This document shows positions 1-8,161 of a DNA stretch of 64,000 bases, piece after piece. A model generated the notes under the pieces. The model saw nothing but the letters and a program-made list of their open reading frames with translations. It was not told the origin of the DNA and did no database searches. The number at the start of each line of letters is the position of its first letter. Position 1 is the first letter of the stretch. The position numbers were made by a program, and so were the translations under genes. Origin of the DNA: an uncultured Bacteroidales bacterium (GTDB taxonomy: Bacteria > Bacteroidota > Bacteroidia > Bacteroidales > Muribaculaceae). The stretch covers positions 1-64,000 of the forward strand of contig CACYGX010000010.1 in NCBI GenBank assembly GCA_902774055.1, read 5' to 3'.

Positions 1-1200
1 GTGCCGTCGGCCTGAGTACCGAACTTCACGCACTGCTCGTGGATGTTCTCCATGATCCAGTGGAGCTTCTCGTCAACTTCCTTAGCTGACCAGCTGAGGT
101 GAGCAGCGTTCTGGGTCATCTCGAGACCAGAGGTAGCTACGCCACCAGCGTTGACAGCCTTACCAGGAGCGAACAGAACGCCGTTCTTCTGGAAGAAGTG
201 GATAGCGCCGGGCTGGCAACCCATGTTGGAAACCTCGCAGCAGCACCAGCAGCCATTAGCCTTCAATTCCTTAGCATCATCCTCGCTGAGCTCATTCTGG
301 AATGCGCAGGGGAGAGCGATGTCGCAAGGAATGCTCCAAGCCTTCTTGCCAGCAGTGAACTTAGCCTGGCCAGGGAACTTGTCGGCCATGTCCTGAACCT
401 TGTTGCGGTTAGAAGCACGCATGTCGAGCATGTAGTCGATCATCTCGGGAGTGATACCCTCGGGGATCTCGCAAACGCCGTCGGGGCCAGAGATGGCAAC
501 GACCTTAGCGCCGAGTTCAACAGCCTTGGTAGCAGCACCCCAAGCTACGTTACCGAAGCCAGAGAGAGCGACCTTCTTGCCCTTGATGTCCTTGCCAGCG
601 GTGCGAAGCACGTGCTCGGTGAAATAGAGAGCACCGAAACCGGTAGCCTCGGGACGGAGGATAGAACCACCCCAAGTCATGCCCTTGCCAGTGAGGACGC
701 CAGTGTGATACTGACGAGCGAGTTTCTGATACATACCATTGAGGAAGCCAATCTCACGGCCACCAACACCAACGTCACCAGCGGGAACGTCCTGGTCGGG
801 ACCGATGTTGTGACGGAGCTCAAGCATGAAGGCCTGGCAGAAACGCATGATTTCAGCGTCGCTCTTGCCAACGGGGTCGAAAACCGAGGAACTTCAGCAT
901 TGAGGGAGTAACGGCCTTGTGGAAACGCAAACCACCCTTGTACGGGCCAATGGCGCTGTTGAATTGCACGCGATAACCGAGGTTAGTCTGAACCTCACCC
1001 TTATCGTCGATCCAAGTTACACGGAAGGTGAAGATGCGCTCGGGCTCTACCATGCGCTCAACGATCTTGGCTTTCTCAAATTCGGGATGCTGGTTATAAA
1101 CCTCCTCGATTGACTCAAGGACTTCGCGTACAGCCTGCAGATACTCAGATTCGCCTGGGTGTTTAGCCTCCAGGTCGGCCATAATTTTCTCAACGTTCAT
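1..1200 (-). pseudogene. gdhA: NADP-type glutamate dehydrogenase, partial, with internal out-of-frame deletion
   Basis: Glutamate dehydrogenase interconverts 2-oxoglutarate plus ammonium and glutamate. The start is ATG at 1200, and residues 1-108 match the family N-terminus, ending in the conserved MLKFLGF. The reading frame then breaks at about 880-882 and stops at 853. A second frame resumes with FDPVGKSDAEIMRF and stays open to the window edge, including DVPAGDVGVGGREIGF, TGKGMTWGGS, the NAD(P) motif GFGNVA and NAGGVATSGLEM. Compared with E. coli GdhA, about 21 residues are absent, including the GGGKGG segment with the reactive lysine, and the loss is not a multiple of three. The C-terminus lies outside the window. 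The gene is either truly broken or the assembly lost about 62-65 bases. Identity is certain; the pseudogene status is an inference. Confidence 0.85.
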
Positions 1201-1310
1201 GATAATAATACAAAAAGTTGTTAATTAGATAAAACTATAAAAGTTAATTAATCTTCGTTTCAATTATCGGACGCATTTGAACGCATTCAACACGTCGTCT
1301 AAAAGCGTCA

Positions 1311-1318
1311 CAAATATA
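1311..1318 (-). promoter_or_regulatory. Bacteroidetes -7 element of gdhA
   Basis: The minus strand reads TATATTTG, a match to the TAnnTTTG consensus, with a TTTG about 18 nt further upstream as a -33 element. It would give a leader of about 100 nt before the gdhA start. Confidence 0.6.
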
Positions 1319-1540
1319 CGGCTTATTTTCTAAACACAAACAATTTTTGACCCGTTTTTCAGTTTTTTTTCACTGACTGTGAAAAAAGCAAAAAAAGGCG
1401 AAAAAAACTTTTGCCACAAAAAACGCCAGTAATTAACATTCTGTCATCAAAACCGCGATTTCAGGCAAGAAACGCATCATTATCAAGCCCCGAGAGGCTA
1501 CAAATTGACAAAATGCCAGAAAAAGAGATTTTCACAGGAG

Positions 1541-1572
1541 TTTGCGGCAATGAAAAAAAAGCCGTAACTTTG
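1541..1572 (+). promoter_or_regulatory. serC-serA promoter
   Basis: TTTG at 1541-1544 (-33) is followed after 20 nt by TAACTTTG at 1565-1572 (-7). Both fit the Bacteroidetes primary sigma consensus. Transcription would start near 1580, about 65 nt before the serC ATG. Confidence 0.7.
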
Positions 1573-1646
1573 TCACAGTCAAAAATTAGACCTGAAACGA
1601 ACTTAATACATTTTATTTATAACTTCTAATTTCAATTAACACCGTT

Positions 1647-2711
1647 ATGAAGAAACATAATTTTTATGCTGGACCGTCAATCCTGAGCCAGTACACCCTG
1701 GACAAGTGCGTTGACGCTATTCGCGACTTTGCAGGCACTGGCCTGTCGATTCTTGAGATCTCACACCGCAGCAAGGAATTCCAGGCTGTTGTTGATGAGG
1801 CCGAAGCCCTGTTCAAGGAGCTGCTCGATATCCCCGAGGGATACAAGGTGCTGTTCCTGGGTGGTGGTGCCAGCACACAGTTCTGCATGGTCCCCATGAA
1901 CCTGCTGAAGACCAAGGCCGCTTACCTCGACACCGGCACGTGGGCCAACAAGGCCATCAAGGAGGCCAAGCTGTTTGGTGAGGTAAACGTTGTTGGTTCT
2001 TCCAAGGAGGACAACTACACCTATATCCCCAAGGGCTATGAAATTCCCACCGATGTTGACTATTTCCACATCACGACCAACAACACCATCTACGGCACCG
2101 AGATCCGCGAGGATTATGATGTACCCGTACGCATGGTAGCCGATATGTCATCAGACATCTTCTCACGTCCCGTTGACGTGTCCAAGTATGACCTCATCTA
2201 TGGTGGTGCACAGAAGAACATCGCTCCCGCCGGCGTTACCTTCGTTATCGTGAAGGAAGACGTCCTGGGCAAGGTTGACCGCGTGCTGCCCACGATGATG
2301 AACTATCAGACCCACGTTGACAAGGGTTCGATGTTCAACACTCCTCCCGTATTCCCCATCTATGCTGCCCTACAGACCCTGAAGTGGTACAAGGAGCTCG
2401 GTGGCGTGAAGGAACTGCAGCGCATCGACGAGGAGAAGGCCGCCTATCTGTATGACGCCATCGACTCGAGCAAGATGTTTGTTGGTACCGTTAAGCCCGA
2501 GGACCGCTCGATCATGAACGTGTGCTTCGTGATGAAGCCCGAGTACAAGGAGCTTGAGAAGGACTTCCTCGACTTCGCTACCAGCAAGGGTATCGTCGGC
2601 ATCAAGGGTCACCGCTCGGTTGGCGGTTATCGCGCCTCTCTGTACAACGCCCTCCCCTTGGAGAGCGTGAAGGTGCTCGTTGCCGCTATGAAGGAGTTTG
2701 AGAACCGTTAA
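1647..2711 (+). CDS. serC: Phosphoserine aminotransferase
   Basis: SerC transfers the amino group of glutamate to 3-phosphohydroxypyruvate, giving phosphoserine; it can also act in pyridoxine synthesis. The protein has 354 residues, close to the usual 360, and opens with [11 protein letters not shown], the class-V aminotransferase start. The PLP-binding lysine is Lys190 in [11 protein letters not shown], and the C-terminal [17 protein letters not shown] is the conserved phosphate-binding end. It starts at ATG 1647 behind a clear promoter. serA follows 41 nt downstream, so the two enzymes of serine synthesis form an operon, in the order usual for Bacteroidales. Confidence 0.97.
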   Translation: MKKHNFYAGPSILSQYTLDKCVDAIRDFAGTGLSILEISHRSKEFQAVVDEAEALFKELLDIPEGYKVLFLGGGASTQFCMVPMNLLKTKAAYLDTGTWANKAIKEAKLFGEVNVVGSSKEDNYTYIPKGYEIPTDVDYFHITTNNTIYGTEIREDYDVPVRMVADMSSDIFSRPVDVSKYDLIYGGAQKNIAPAGVTFVIVKEDVLGKVDRVLPTMMNYQTHVDKGSMFNTPPVFPIYAALQTLKWYKELGGVKELQRIDEEKAAYLYDAIDSSKMFVGTVKPEDRSIMNVCFVMKPEYKELEKDFLDFATSKGIVGIKGHRSVGGYRASLYNALPLESVKVLVAAMKEFENR

Positions 2712-2752
2712 TCATCCACATTAATATATAAACTGATTTCTAAGAAAGAATC

Positions 2753-3670
2753 ATGAAGATTTTAGTTGCAACCGAGAAGCCCTTTGCTCCCGTAGCAGTA
2801 CAGGGCATCCGCGAGGTGATTGAAGGTGCAGGTCACGAGCTGGTACTCGTTGAGAAAGGCACCCGTGAGGATATGATTAAGGCTATTGCCGACTGCGCCG
2901 GTCTCATCGTACGCAGCGACAAGGTGGACAAGGAAGTGTTTGACGCCGCTCCCCAGTTAAAGGTGGTTGTTCGCGCTGGTGCAGGTTATGACAACATCGA
3001 CCTGGCCGAGGCTACCGCCCACGGCGTGTGCGTGATGAACACTCCCGGTCAGAATAGCAATGCTGTTGCCGAGTTGGTAATGGGTATGCTCGTTACCCTG
3101 ATCCGCAACCGCTATAATGGCACCTCGGGCACCGAGTTGCTGGGCAAGACGCTGGGTATCCATGCCTATGGCGCCGTTGGTCGCTGCGTAGCACGCATCG
3201 CTAAGGGCTTCGGCATGAAGATCAGCGCCCTCGACCCCTGGGTGAAGGACGAAGTGATGGAGGCCGACGGCATCCACCCCGTTCACAGTGTAGAGGAGCT
3301 GTACAGCGAGAACCAGTATGTGAGCCTTCACATCCCCGCTACCGACGAGACCCGCGGCTCAGTTGGCAAGCGTCTCATCGAGATGTTGCCCAAGAATGGC
3401 GTCCTGATCAACGCTGCCCGCAAGGAGGTTATCGACGAGGCTGGTCTGGCCGAGGCTATGGAGGCCCGTCCCGACTTCCGCTATGTGGCTGACGTGAAGC
3501 CCGCCAACGGCGATGAGCTCGAGGCCAAGTATCCCGAGCGCGTGCTGTTCACCCCCAAGAAGATGGGTGCCCAGACCGCCGAGGCCAACATCAACGCCGG
3601 TCTTGCTGCCGCCAACCAGGTGGTTGCTCACCTGAAGGACGGTTGGAACCGCTTCCAGGTTAACAAGTAA
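2753..3670 (+). CDS. serA: D-3-phosphoglycerate dehydrogenase (short type)
   Basis: SerA oxidises 3-phosphoglycerate to 3-phosphohydroxypyruvate, the first step of serine synthesis. The 305-residue protein is the short Bacteroidales form without the ACT regulatory domain. Visible parts are the substrate-domain signature VVRAGAGYDNIDL, the NAD-binding loop GIHAYGAVGRCVARIAKGFG (one residue differs from the usual GxGxxG pattern, as is typical of this subgroup), the arginine-containing LHIPATDETRGS, and a conserved C-terminal PKKMGAQTAEANINAG. It follows serC in the same transcript and is closed by a terminator. Lack of an ACT domain suggests it is not directly inhibited by serine; that is an inference. 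Confidence 0.93.
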   Translation: MKILVATEKPFAPVAVQGIREVIEGAGHELVLVEKGTREDMIKAIADCAGLIVRSDKVDKEVFDAAPQLKVVVRAGAGYDNIDLAEATAHGVCVMNTPGQNSNAVAELVMGMLVTLIRNRYNGTSGTELLGKTLGIHAYGAVGRCVARIAKGFGMKISALDPWVKDEVMEADGIHPVHSVEELYSENQYVSLHIPATDETRGSVGKRLIEMLPKNGVLINAARKEVIDEAGLAEAMEARPDFRYVADVKPANGDELEAKYPERVLFTPKKMGAQTAEANINAGLAAANQVVAHLKDGWNRFQVNK

Positions 3671-3691
3671 GAACTAGATCTTATCATCGAT

Positions 3692-3728
3692 AAGTCCGCC
3701 ACCCGATTGGGTAGCGGACTTTTTTTTA
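3692..3728 (+). terminator. Intrinsic terminator of serC-serA
   Basis: AAGTCCGC at 3692-3699 pairs with GCGGACTT at 3713-3720, extended by ACCC/GGGT inside the loop side, and a run of T follows directly. It lies 21 nt after the serA stop. Confidence 0.85.
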
Positions 3729-3770
3729 GTGTCCAGATGAAATGCCGCACGCTGTGGATGGCGCGTAAAG

Positions 3771-3938
3771 TAGGGCCTCGCCTTGGCGTGGCCGCTGGGA
3801 GACAGAAAGTAATTAATGGGGTGTCCTATAAAAGCTCCATTTGGAGCGACCTGAAAGCATCTTTCATCTCTATCTCTCACTTGACTGTCGTGTTGTGGGC
3901 TATCCGGTTGCTAACGGCCACGCCAAGGCGAGGCCCTA
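3771..3938. repeat. Hairpin element with 23-bp perfect inverted repeats
   Basis: The 23 bases at 3771-3793 (key part GGCCTCGCCTTGGCGTGGCC) recur as a perfect reverse complement at 3916-3938. They enclose 122 nt with a smaller hairpin (GCTCC/GGAGC near 3834-3850). No coding capacity is evident. It could be a non-autonomous transposable element or a long RNA hairpin; the family was not recognised. Confidence 0.6.
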
Positions 3939-4025
3939 TAGACACGTATGTATCTGCAATTGTTTTTCAGGCAGACATCAATGACTTTTTTACTGACAGG
4001 GATTGATTGTTGGCGGAATAATCAC

Positions 4026-4033
4026 TAACTTTG
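4026..4033 (+). promoter_or_regulatory. -7 element upstream of the DIP1984-like gene
   Basis: TAACTTTG matches the Bacteroidetes -7 consensus and lies 30 nt before the ATG at 4064. A TTG-rich stretch about 15-20 nt upstream could serve as the -33 element. Confidence 0.6.
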
Positions 4034-4063
4034 CCGAACAAGAAACAATCAAAACCATTTATT

Positions 4064-4516
4064 ATGAAACTAGCCGAAGCATTAAGCATCCGCAAGGAAT
4101 TACAGACCCGCATCGACCAGCTCAAGATGCGCATCACGAACAACGTGAGAGTGCAGGAGGGAGAAAAGCCTGCCGAAGAGCCCCAAGAGTTAATGAAAGA
4201 GCTCGACAGCTGCCTCAAGCAGCTCCAGGACCTCATCTACCGCATCAACGTGACCAACATGCACGCCACCAGTGGCGATAAGACGCTCACCCAGCTGATG
4301 GCCGAACGCGATGTGCTCACCAAGCGGGTGCAGATCCTGCGCGAGGTGTTCAACCAGGCCTCGTCATCGAGCGAACGTTATTCCCGCAGCGAAATCAAGT
4401 ATGTCACCACCATTGATGTCAAGGCGATGGGCAAGCAGCTTGACAAACTGTCATCCCAGCTGCGCAGTCTTGACGTTGAGATACAATCCATCAACTTTGC
4501 AACAGAGTTGATGTGA
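4064..4516 (+). CDS. DIP1984-like (septicolysin-type) family protein
   Basis: This 150-residue, probably cytoplasmic protein is mostly alpha-helical and rich in charged residues, starting MKLAEALSIRKELQTRID. That start and the later INATN-like segment (INVTNMHAT) fit the DIP1984 family, whose function is not established. The start at 4064 is preferred over an in-frame codon at 4031 because the promoter -7 element overlaps the latter. It stands alone between the serine operon and the convergent TonB cluster. Assignment to the family rests on remembered sequence pattern; no role is proposed. Confidence 0.7.
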   Translation: MKLAEALSIRKELQTRIDQLKMRITNNVRVQEGEKPAEEPQELMKELDSCLKQLQDLIYRINVTNMHATSGDKTLTQLMAERDVLTKRVQILREVFNQASSSSERYSRSEIKYVTTIDVKAMGKQLDKLSSQLRSLDVEIQSINFATELM

Positions 4517-4735
4517 TTTCATAGCATTTTCAGGAATTGTAGGTTGTGGTCCAGTGGGGCGAACTGAAAACCCCCATACATGATCGCCGCCCGGGACGAC
4601 GGCACTTGCCCTATCGAGGCAATCACGGAGCAAGTCCAGCACGCCGGCACGGGGCACAGGGCATCGGGCATGTAGCATTACCGCCAGTTGACCACCGGCC
4701 ACGACCGAGGGTTTGGGTTGAGGGAAGAGACACAA
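4517..4735. other. GC-rich structured intergenic stretch, possible non-coding RNA
   Basis: Unlike other spacers here, these 220 nt are GC-rich and full of short inverted repeats: GGGG/CCCC near 4550-4575, GCCG/CGGC near 4586-4602, ACTTGC (4604-4609) with GCAAGT (4630-4635), and GTTGTG near 4542 with CACAAC near 4731. A plus-strand terminator follows. No reading frame looks like a gene. It may be a structured RNA or the 3' trailer of the preceding gene. I compared it by eye with RNase P RNA, tmRNA and SRP RNA and saw none of their conserved cores. Confidence 0.35.
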
Positions 4736-4772
4736 CAAGCGGTGCCGCAGCAACGACACCGCTTGATTTTTT
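4736..4772 (+). terminator. Intrinsic terminator, plus strand
   Basis: CAAGCGGTG at 4736-4744 pairs with CACCGCTTG at 4757-4765, then ATTTTTT. The T-run makes it a plus-strand terminator, facing the convergent tonB gene. Confidence 0.8.
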
Positions 4773-4794
4773 CAGGTTTTACCCTAGCTGTCGA

Positions 4795-5664
4795 TCAGTT
4801 GGTACCCTGGAGCTTGAAGGTAACGGGCAGCGTGAACCATACTGGCACGGCTTGTCCATTTTGGCGACCTGGGGTGAACCTGGGCAGCGACTTGCAGACA
4901 CGAACTGCCTCACGGTCCAAATCCTTGTCCACCGAGCGGACAACCTTAACTTCACCAATGTTACCAGTCTTCTCAACAACGAACTGCACAACGACGCGAC
5001 CCTGAACATTGTTCTCTGCCGCCATGGGCGGATAGTTGATGTGAGATTGGAGGTACTTCATCAGCGCAACCTCACCACCAGGGAACTGGGGCATCTGCTC
5101 CACTGACGTGAAGACTTTATGCTCAACCTCTGCTGGTCTGTCAACTGGCGGCTCAACGACAACCACATTTACATTGGTATTGCTAACGTTAAGGTTATCA
5201 GTACCTTGATCATAATTCGTCGCACCTATAGCGGTTTGAGTCGCCATGATCTCATCCTGAGAAATAATTTGGTCTTCCTCACTCACTTCTTCATCCTCGA
5301 CAATAGCGAGTTCGGTAACTTGGATAGTGTTCAGGATTTCTTCCTCGGGGAGAACCTCAGGTTTATCCTGTTCGAGAATTTCCTGCTCGGGTTCGGGTTC
5401 ATCGGCATCCTGAGAGAGGTCGATGAGCACTTCTACCTGTTCGCCCTGCTCGGCGAGCCTTCTCTCCTCGAGATACTGGTTGGCCTTCACATAACCGAAG
5501 GCGAGCAGACCGAAGATAATGACACCGATAAGGGTACACAGGACAGCTTTGTTGTGACGCCTGGATGAATCAGTTCGAATGACATAGGCACCGAAGTCTT
5601 TATTCTTGCCTTCAAACACCAGGTCACACCATTCACGCGATGATAGATTAACTTGTCTTGCCAT
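4795..5664 (-). CDS. tonB: TonB family energy-transduction protein (second copy)
   Basis: TonB carries energy from the ExbB-ExbD motor in the inner membrane to outer-membrane TonB-dependent transporters such as SusC-type porins. The 289-residue protein has a cytoplasmic N-terminus (SSREWCDLVFEGKNKDFGAYVIRT), one membrane helix near residues 39-60, an acidic periplasmic linker, and a TonB C-terminal domain from about residue 190 (SVEQMPQFPGGEVALMKYL, then NVQGRVVVQFVVEKTG). Its first 100 and last 95 residues are almost the same as those of the copy at 6561-7430, while the linker (about 105-185) is quite different. It is 896 nt downstream of that copy and has its own -7 element, so it can be expressed separately. 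Confidence 0.92.
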   Translation of the reverse strand: MARQVNLSSREWCDLVFEGKNKDFGAYVIRTDSSRRHNKAVLCTLIGVIIFGLLAFGYVKANQYLEERRLAEQGEQVEVLIDLSQDADEPEPEQEILEQDKPEVLPEEEILNTIQVTELAIVEDEEVSEEDQIISQDEIMATQTAIGATNYDQGTDNLNVSNTNVNVVVVEPPVDRPAEVEHKVFTSVEQMPQFPGGEVALMKYLQSHINYPPMAAENNVQGRVVVQFVVEKTGNIGEVKVVRSVDKDLDREAVRVCKSLPRFTPGRQNGQAVPVWFTLPVTFKLQGTN

Positions 5665-5831
5665 AATACTTTAATTTTAAAAGTTTAACAAATGCCCATT
5701 AATCAGTATTTGTTCGGTCGTGGTACCTTTTCAGATACTCACGATTACCTGTTTTAAAATCGATTTAACCAACCGCAACCATAATAAATCTATCATTATT
5801 AAGGCTAATAAAACGGGCTAACTCTCGCTTG

Positions 5832-5839
5832 CAAAAATA
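5832..5839 (-). promoter_or_regulatory. -7 element of the second tonB
   Basis: The minus strand reads TATTTTTG, matching TAnnTTTG, about 170 nt before the start codon at 5664. Confidence 0.5.
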
Positions 5840-5993
5840 CTATAGAACATTGAAAAACAGCGAGCATTTGATGGTCATACTTTATGATACAACACGCTGA
5901 TTATTAGTGTTTTATAAAACAAAAAGGTCATTTGGGGGTAATTCGGAATTTTGGGTATTGATGATGACGCCATTTTATTGATGTTTTCCGCAT

Positions 5994-6319
5994 TAGGACA
6001 CGCTGCGAAGTCATTAATAGAGATGTTGTGTCCAAGCAGGTCGAAGGCCTGCACAAGGCCCCAGGTGCAGAGGCCGGAGGTCTGTGAAGCCTGGGGACCG
6101 TCAAGACAGTAAAAACGAGCCCTGAAAGGGGCCACTAACCCCTAGATTTCCTTAGCCTAGAATGTGTGGCCCTCTTCGAGGCCCTTTCCTTTTAGACGCT
6201 CTTTCCCCATGCCGCACAGACCTATCGGCCTGTACGCCATGGGGTTACCTCAATTCAAGGCCGCTGGCCTTGTCAAGGCCTTTGACGTTTTTGCCGGATG
6301 AAAATAGCATAGGACACGC
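5994..6319. repeat. MITE-like structured element between the tonB copies
   Basis: The segment is bounded by the direct repeat TAGGACACGC (5994-6003 and 6310-6319). Inside, 21 nt at 6040-6060 match the reverse complement of 6266-6286 at 18 positions. Between them lie many strong hairpins: CCCCAGG/CCTGGGG (6059-6098), a CCCCATG/CATGGGG pair (about 6207-6245), and CAAGGCC/GGCCTTG/CAAGGCC (6256-6280). GC content is far above the flanks. A minus-strand frame (5875-6135) crosses it but shows no recognisable protein. A non-autonomous mobile element is the best reading; the family was not identified. Confidence 0.5.
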
Positions 6320-6493
6320 CATTCTGCAAAAATCATGACGTTAAATCGTTGAATATCAGACAAAATTCATTCTAGCAAAATGCTAATGCGGACAATAGGA
6401 GACACCAATGTATATTATCAAAGCCTCTTGACAGAACAAAGCCTCAGCTTTCCCAAACTGAGGCTTTGACATAAGTTTTACAGCATGTTACAA

Positions 6494-6533
6494 AAAAAGA
6501 GGATGTGCCAAAATTTTGACACATCCTCTTTTT
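6494..6533 (-). terminator. Bidirectional-type terminator after the exb/tonB operon
   Basis: AAAAAGAGGATGTG (6494-6507) pairs with CACATCCTCTTTTT (6520-6533) in a 14-bp stem. It lies just past the stop of the tonB at 6561. A second hairpin, AAAGCCTCAG/CTGAGGCTTT at about 6439-6468, follows it. Confidence 0.8.
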
Positions 6534-6560
6534 ACTATACGGGATTAACCGAACTGTCGA

Positions 6561-7430
6561 TTAGTTGGTACCCTGGAGCTTGAAGGTAACGGGCAGCGTG
6601 TACCATACGGACACGGCCTGACCATTCTGACGGCCCGGGGTGAACTTGGGCAGCGACTTGCAGACACGAACTGCCTCGCGGTCCAGATCCTTATCCACCG
6701 AACGAACGACCTTCACTTCACCGACCTTACCAGTCTTGTCAACAACGAACTGCACAACGACACGACCCTGAACATTGTTCTCGGCGGCCATGGGCGGGTA
6801 GTTGATGTGTGACTGGAGGTACTTCATCAGCGCAGCTTCACCACCAGGGAACTGGGGCATCTGCTCTACTGAGCGGAAGATCTCTTCTTTCTTTTCCTCC
6901 TTGGGTTTTTCTTCCTTCTTCTCAACGACAACCTCTTCCTTCAGGGTGCGGGTAACGTTACGGTCCTCAGTACCTTTCTCGTTATCCTTCTGACCGAAGG
7001 CGGTCTCGGTTTCCTTCAACTCGTCCTGAGTCTTGATCTCGTCCTCCTTCTTCACCTTGTCGTCCTCGACGATCTGGAGCTCAGTTACCTTAACTGACTT
7101 CAAGACCTCCTCGGGGAGAACTTCGGGCTTGGGTTGTTCGAGACGTTCCTGCTCGGGTTCGGGCTCTTCGGCGTCTTGCGACATATCGATGAGCACTTCC
7201 TCCTGTTCGCCCTGCTCGGCGAGCCTTCTCTCCTCGAGATACTGGTTGGCCTTCACAAAACCGTAGGCGAGCATACCGAAGATGATGGCACCGATGATGG
7301 TCCACAGGACAGCTTTGTTGTGACGCTTGGGCGATTCGGTACGAATTACATAAGCACCGAAGTCCTTGTTCTTACCTTCAAAAACAAGGTCACACCATTC
7401 ACGCGATGAAAGATCAACTTCTTTTGCCAT
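6561..7430 (-). CDS. tonB: TonB family energy-transduction protein (first copy)
   Basis: This is the TonB encoded directly behind ExbB and two ExbD proteins, so it is the likely standard partner of that motor. Residues 1-37 are cytoplasmic, followed by one membrane helix (about 38-60: VLWTIIGAIIFGMLAYGFV). A long linker very rich in Lys and Glu (about 70-190) could span the periplasm, and the TonB C-terminal domain runs from about 190 to 289, ending FKLQGTN. It starts at ATG 7430, 50 nt after the exbD stop. The linker differs strongly from that of the downstream paralogue, while both ends are nearly identical. Confidence 0.93.
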   Translation of the reverse strand: MAKEVDLSSREWCDLVFEGKNKDFGAYVIRTESPKRHNKAVLWTIIGAIIFGMLAYGFVKANQYLEERRLAEQGEQEEVLIDMSQDAEEPEPEQERLEQPKPEVLPEEVLKSVKVTELQIVEDDKVKKEDEIKTQDELKETETAFGQKDNEKGTEDRNVTRTLKEEVVVEKKEEKPKEEKKEEIFRSVEQMPQFPGGEAALMKYLQSHINYPPMAAENNVQGRVVVQFVVDKTGKVGEVKVVRSVDKDLDREAVRVCKSLPKFTPGRQNGQAVSVWYTLPVTFKLQGTN

Positions 7431-7480
7431 AATGATTTCTCTTTTTTTTTAAAGATTAAACAAATCCATCAATCCTATCA

Positions 7481-8158
7481 TCACTTCTTAAGGTTCTTGG
7501 CCTGGACCATAATCATCATCGCCGAGTCAACCTCATTAATGCGGTCGATCTGGTAGCGGCTGATGTTATTGATCTGCATCTCGTCGAGCACGCTCACAAC
7601 GTGGGCATAGCTGGCGTTAGGCGTAGCCTTAATAATCACAACCGGACGCTTAAGGGTGGAGTCGTTACGGATTTTCTTTGCCATCTCTTGATAGATGGAG
7701 TCATTGACTTCCTCGTTCTTGGAGAACTTCATATCCTTCCAATCCTTCTTGAGGTCGGCAATCTTCAAGACGACTTCCTTGTTGCGTTCTTGTAGAATCT
7801 CGCGGATAGCGGGATAGGCACCGCCGGTCTTGGCACCGAACTCGATCTGCTTCATGTTGCTTTCGCCTTGTGCGAGCTTATCGGTCTCGGGCATACCGTC
7901 GTAGTAGAAAAGCATTCCCTCGTTGGGGTCAGACAGACCCTTGTCGTTGAGCTTACCATCGATGATGATGGTAACAGCCTCGGACTGCTTTACCTTATTC
8001 TGCTGTTCTTTCTCAACCTTCTCGTTGGTAGGCAGCGCGATCTGGAGCGTCTGGCTCTTGATCATGGTGGTACACAACATAAAGAAGGTGATCAACAGCA
8101 TGTTCATGTCAACCATAGGAGTGAAGTCGATACGACGACTTTTTGTTTTAATTGCCAT
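7481..8158 (-). CDS. exbD: ExbD/TolR-type biopolymer transport protein (second exbD)
   Basis: ExbD forms, with ExbB, the proton-driven inner-membrane motor that powers TonB. The 225-residue protein starts MAIKTKSRRIDFTPMVDMNMLLITFFMLCTT: a short basic cytoplasmic tail and one membrane helix with the conserved aspartate (PMVDM) that carries protons. The remainder is periplasmic. It is longer than E. coli ExbD (141 residues), with a large insertion in the periplasmic part, as in many Bacteroidetes. It begins 3 nt after the stop of the other exbD, so the two are co-translated in one operon. Confidence 0.93.
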   Translation of the reverse strand: MAIKTKSRRIDFTPMVDMNMLLITFFMLCTTMIKSQTLQIALPTNEKVEKEQQNKVKQSEAVTIIIDGKLNDKGLSDPNEGMLFYYDGMPETDKLAQGESNMKQIEFGAKTGGAYPAIREILQERNKEVVLKIADLKKDWKDMKFSKNEEVNDSIYQEMAKKIRNDSTLKRPVVIIKATPNASYAHVVSVLDEMQINNISRYQIDRINEVDSAMMIMVQAKNLKK

Positions 8159-8161
8159 ATC

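Larger units (their letters stand above)
1201..1646. other. Divergent intergenic region between gdhA and serC
   Basis: This 446-nt AT-rich spacer separates divergent genes and holds one promoter for each strand (1311-1318 minus, 1565-1572 plus). A/T homopolymer tracts lie at about 1360-1410. I saw no convincing small gene or RNA; the short reading frame at 1411-1629 has no recognisable features. Confidence 0.5.

Noticed and set aside
99..911. A 270-residue plus-strand frame over gdhA
   Set aside because: It lies antisense to well-conserved glutamate dehydrogenase sequence and encodes no recognisable protein; GC-rich coding sequence often leaves the opposite strand open.
4546..5106. A 186-residue plus-strand frame running into tonB
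   Set aside because: Its second half is antisense to the TonB C-terminal domain and the first half has no recognisable features.
5875..6135. An 86-residue minus-strand frame in the element between the tonB genes
   Set aside because: It follows the hairpin-rich repeat sequence and has no family-like segments; it is better explained as repeat DNA.
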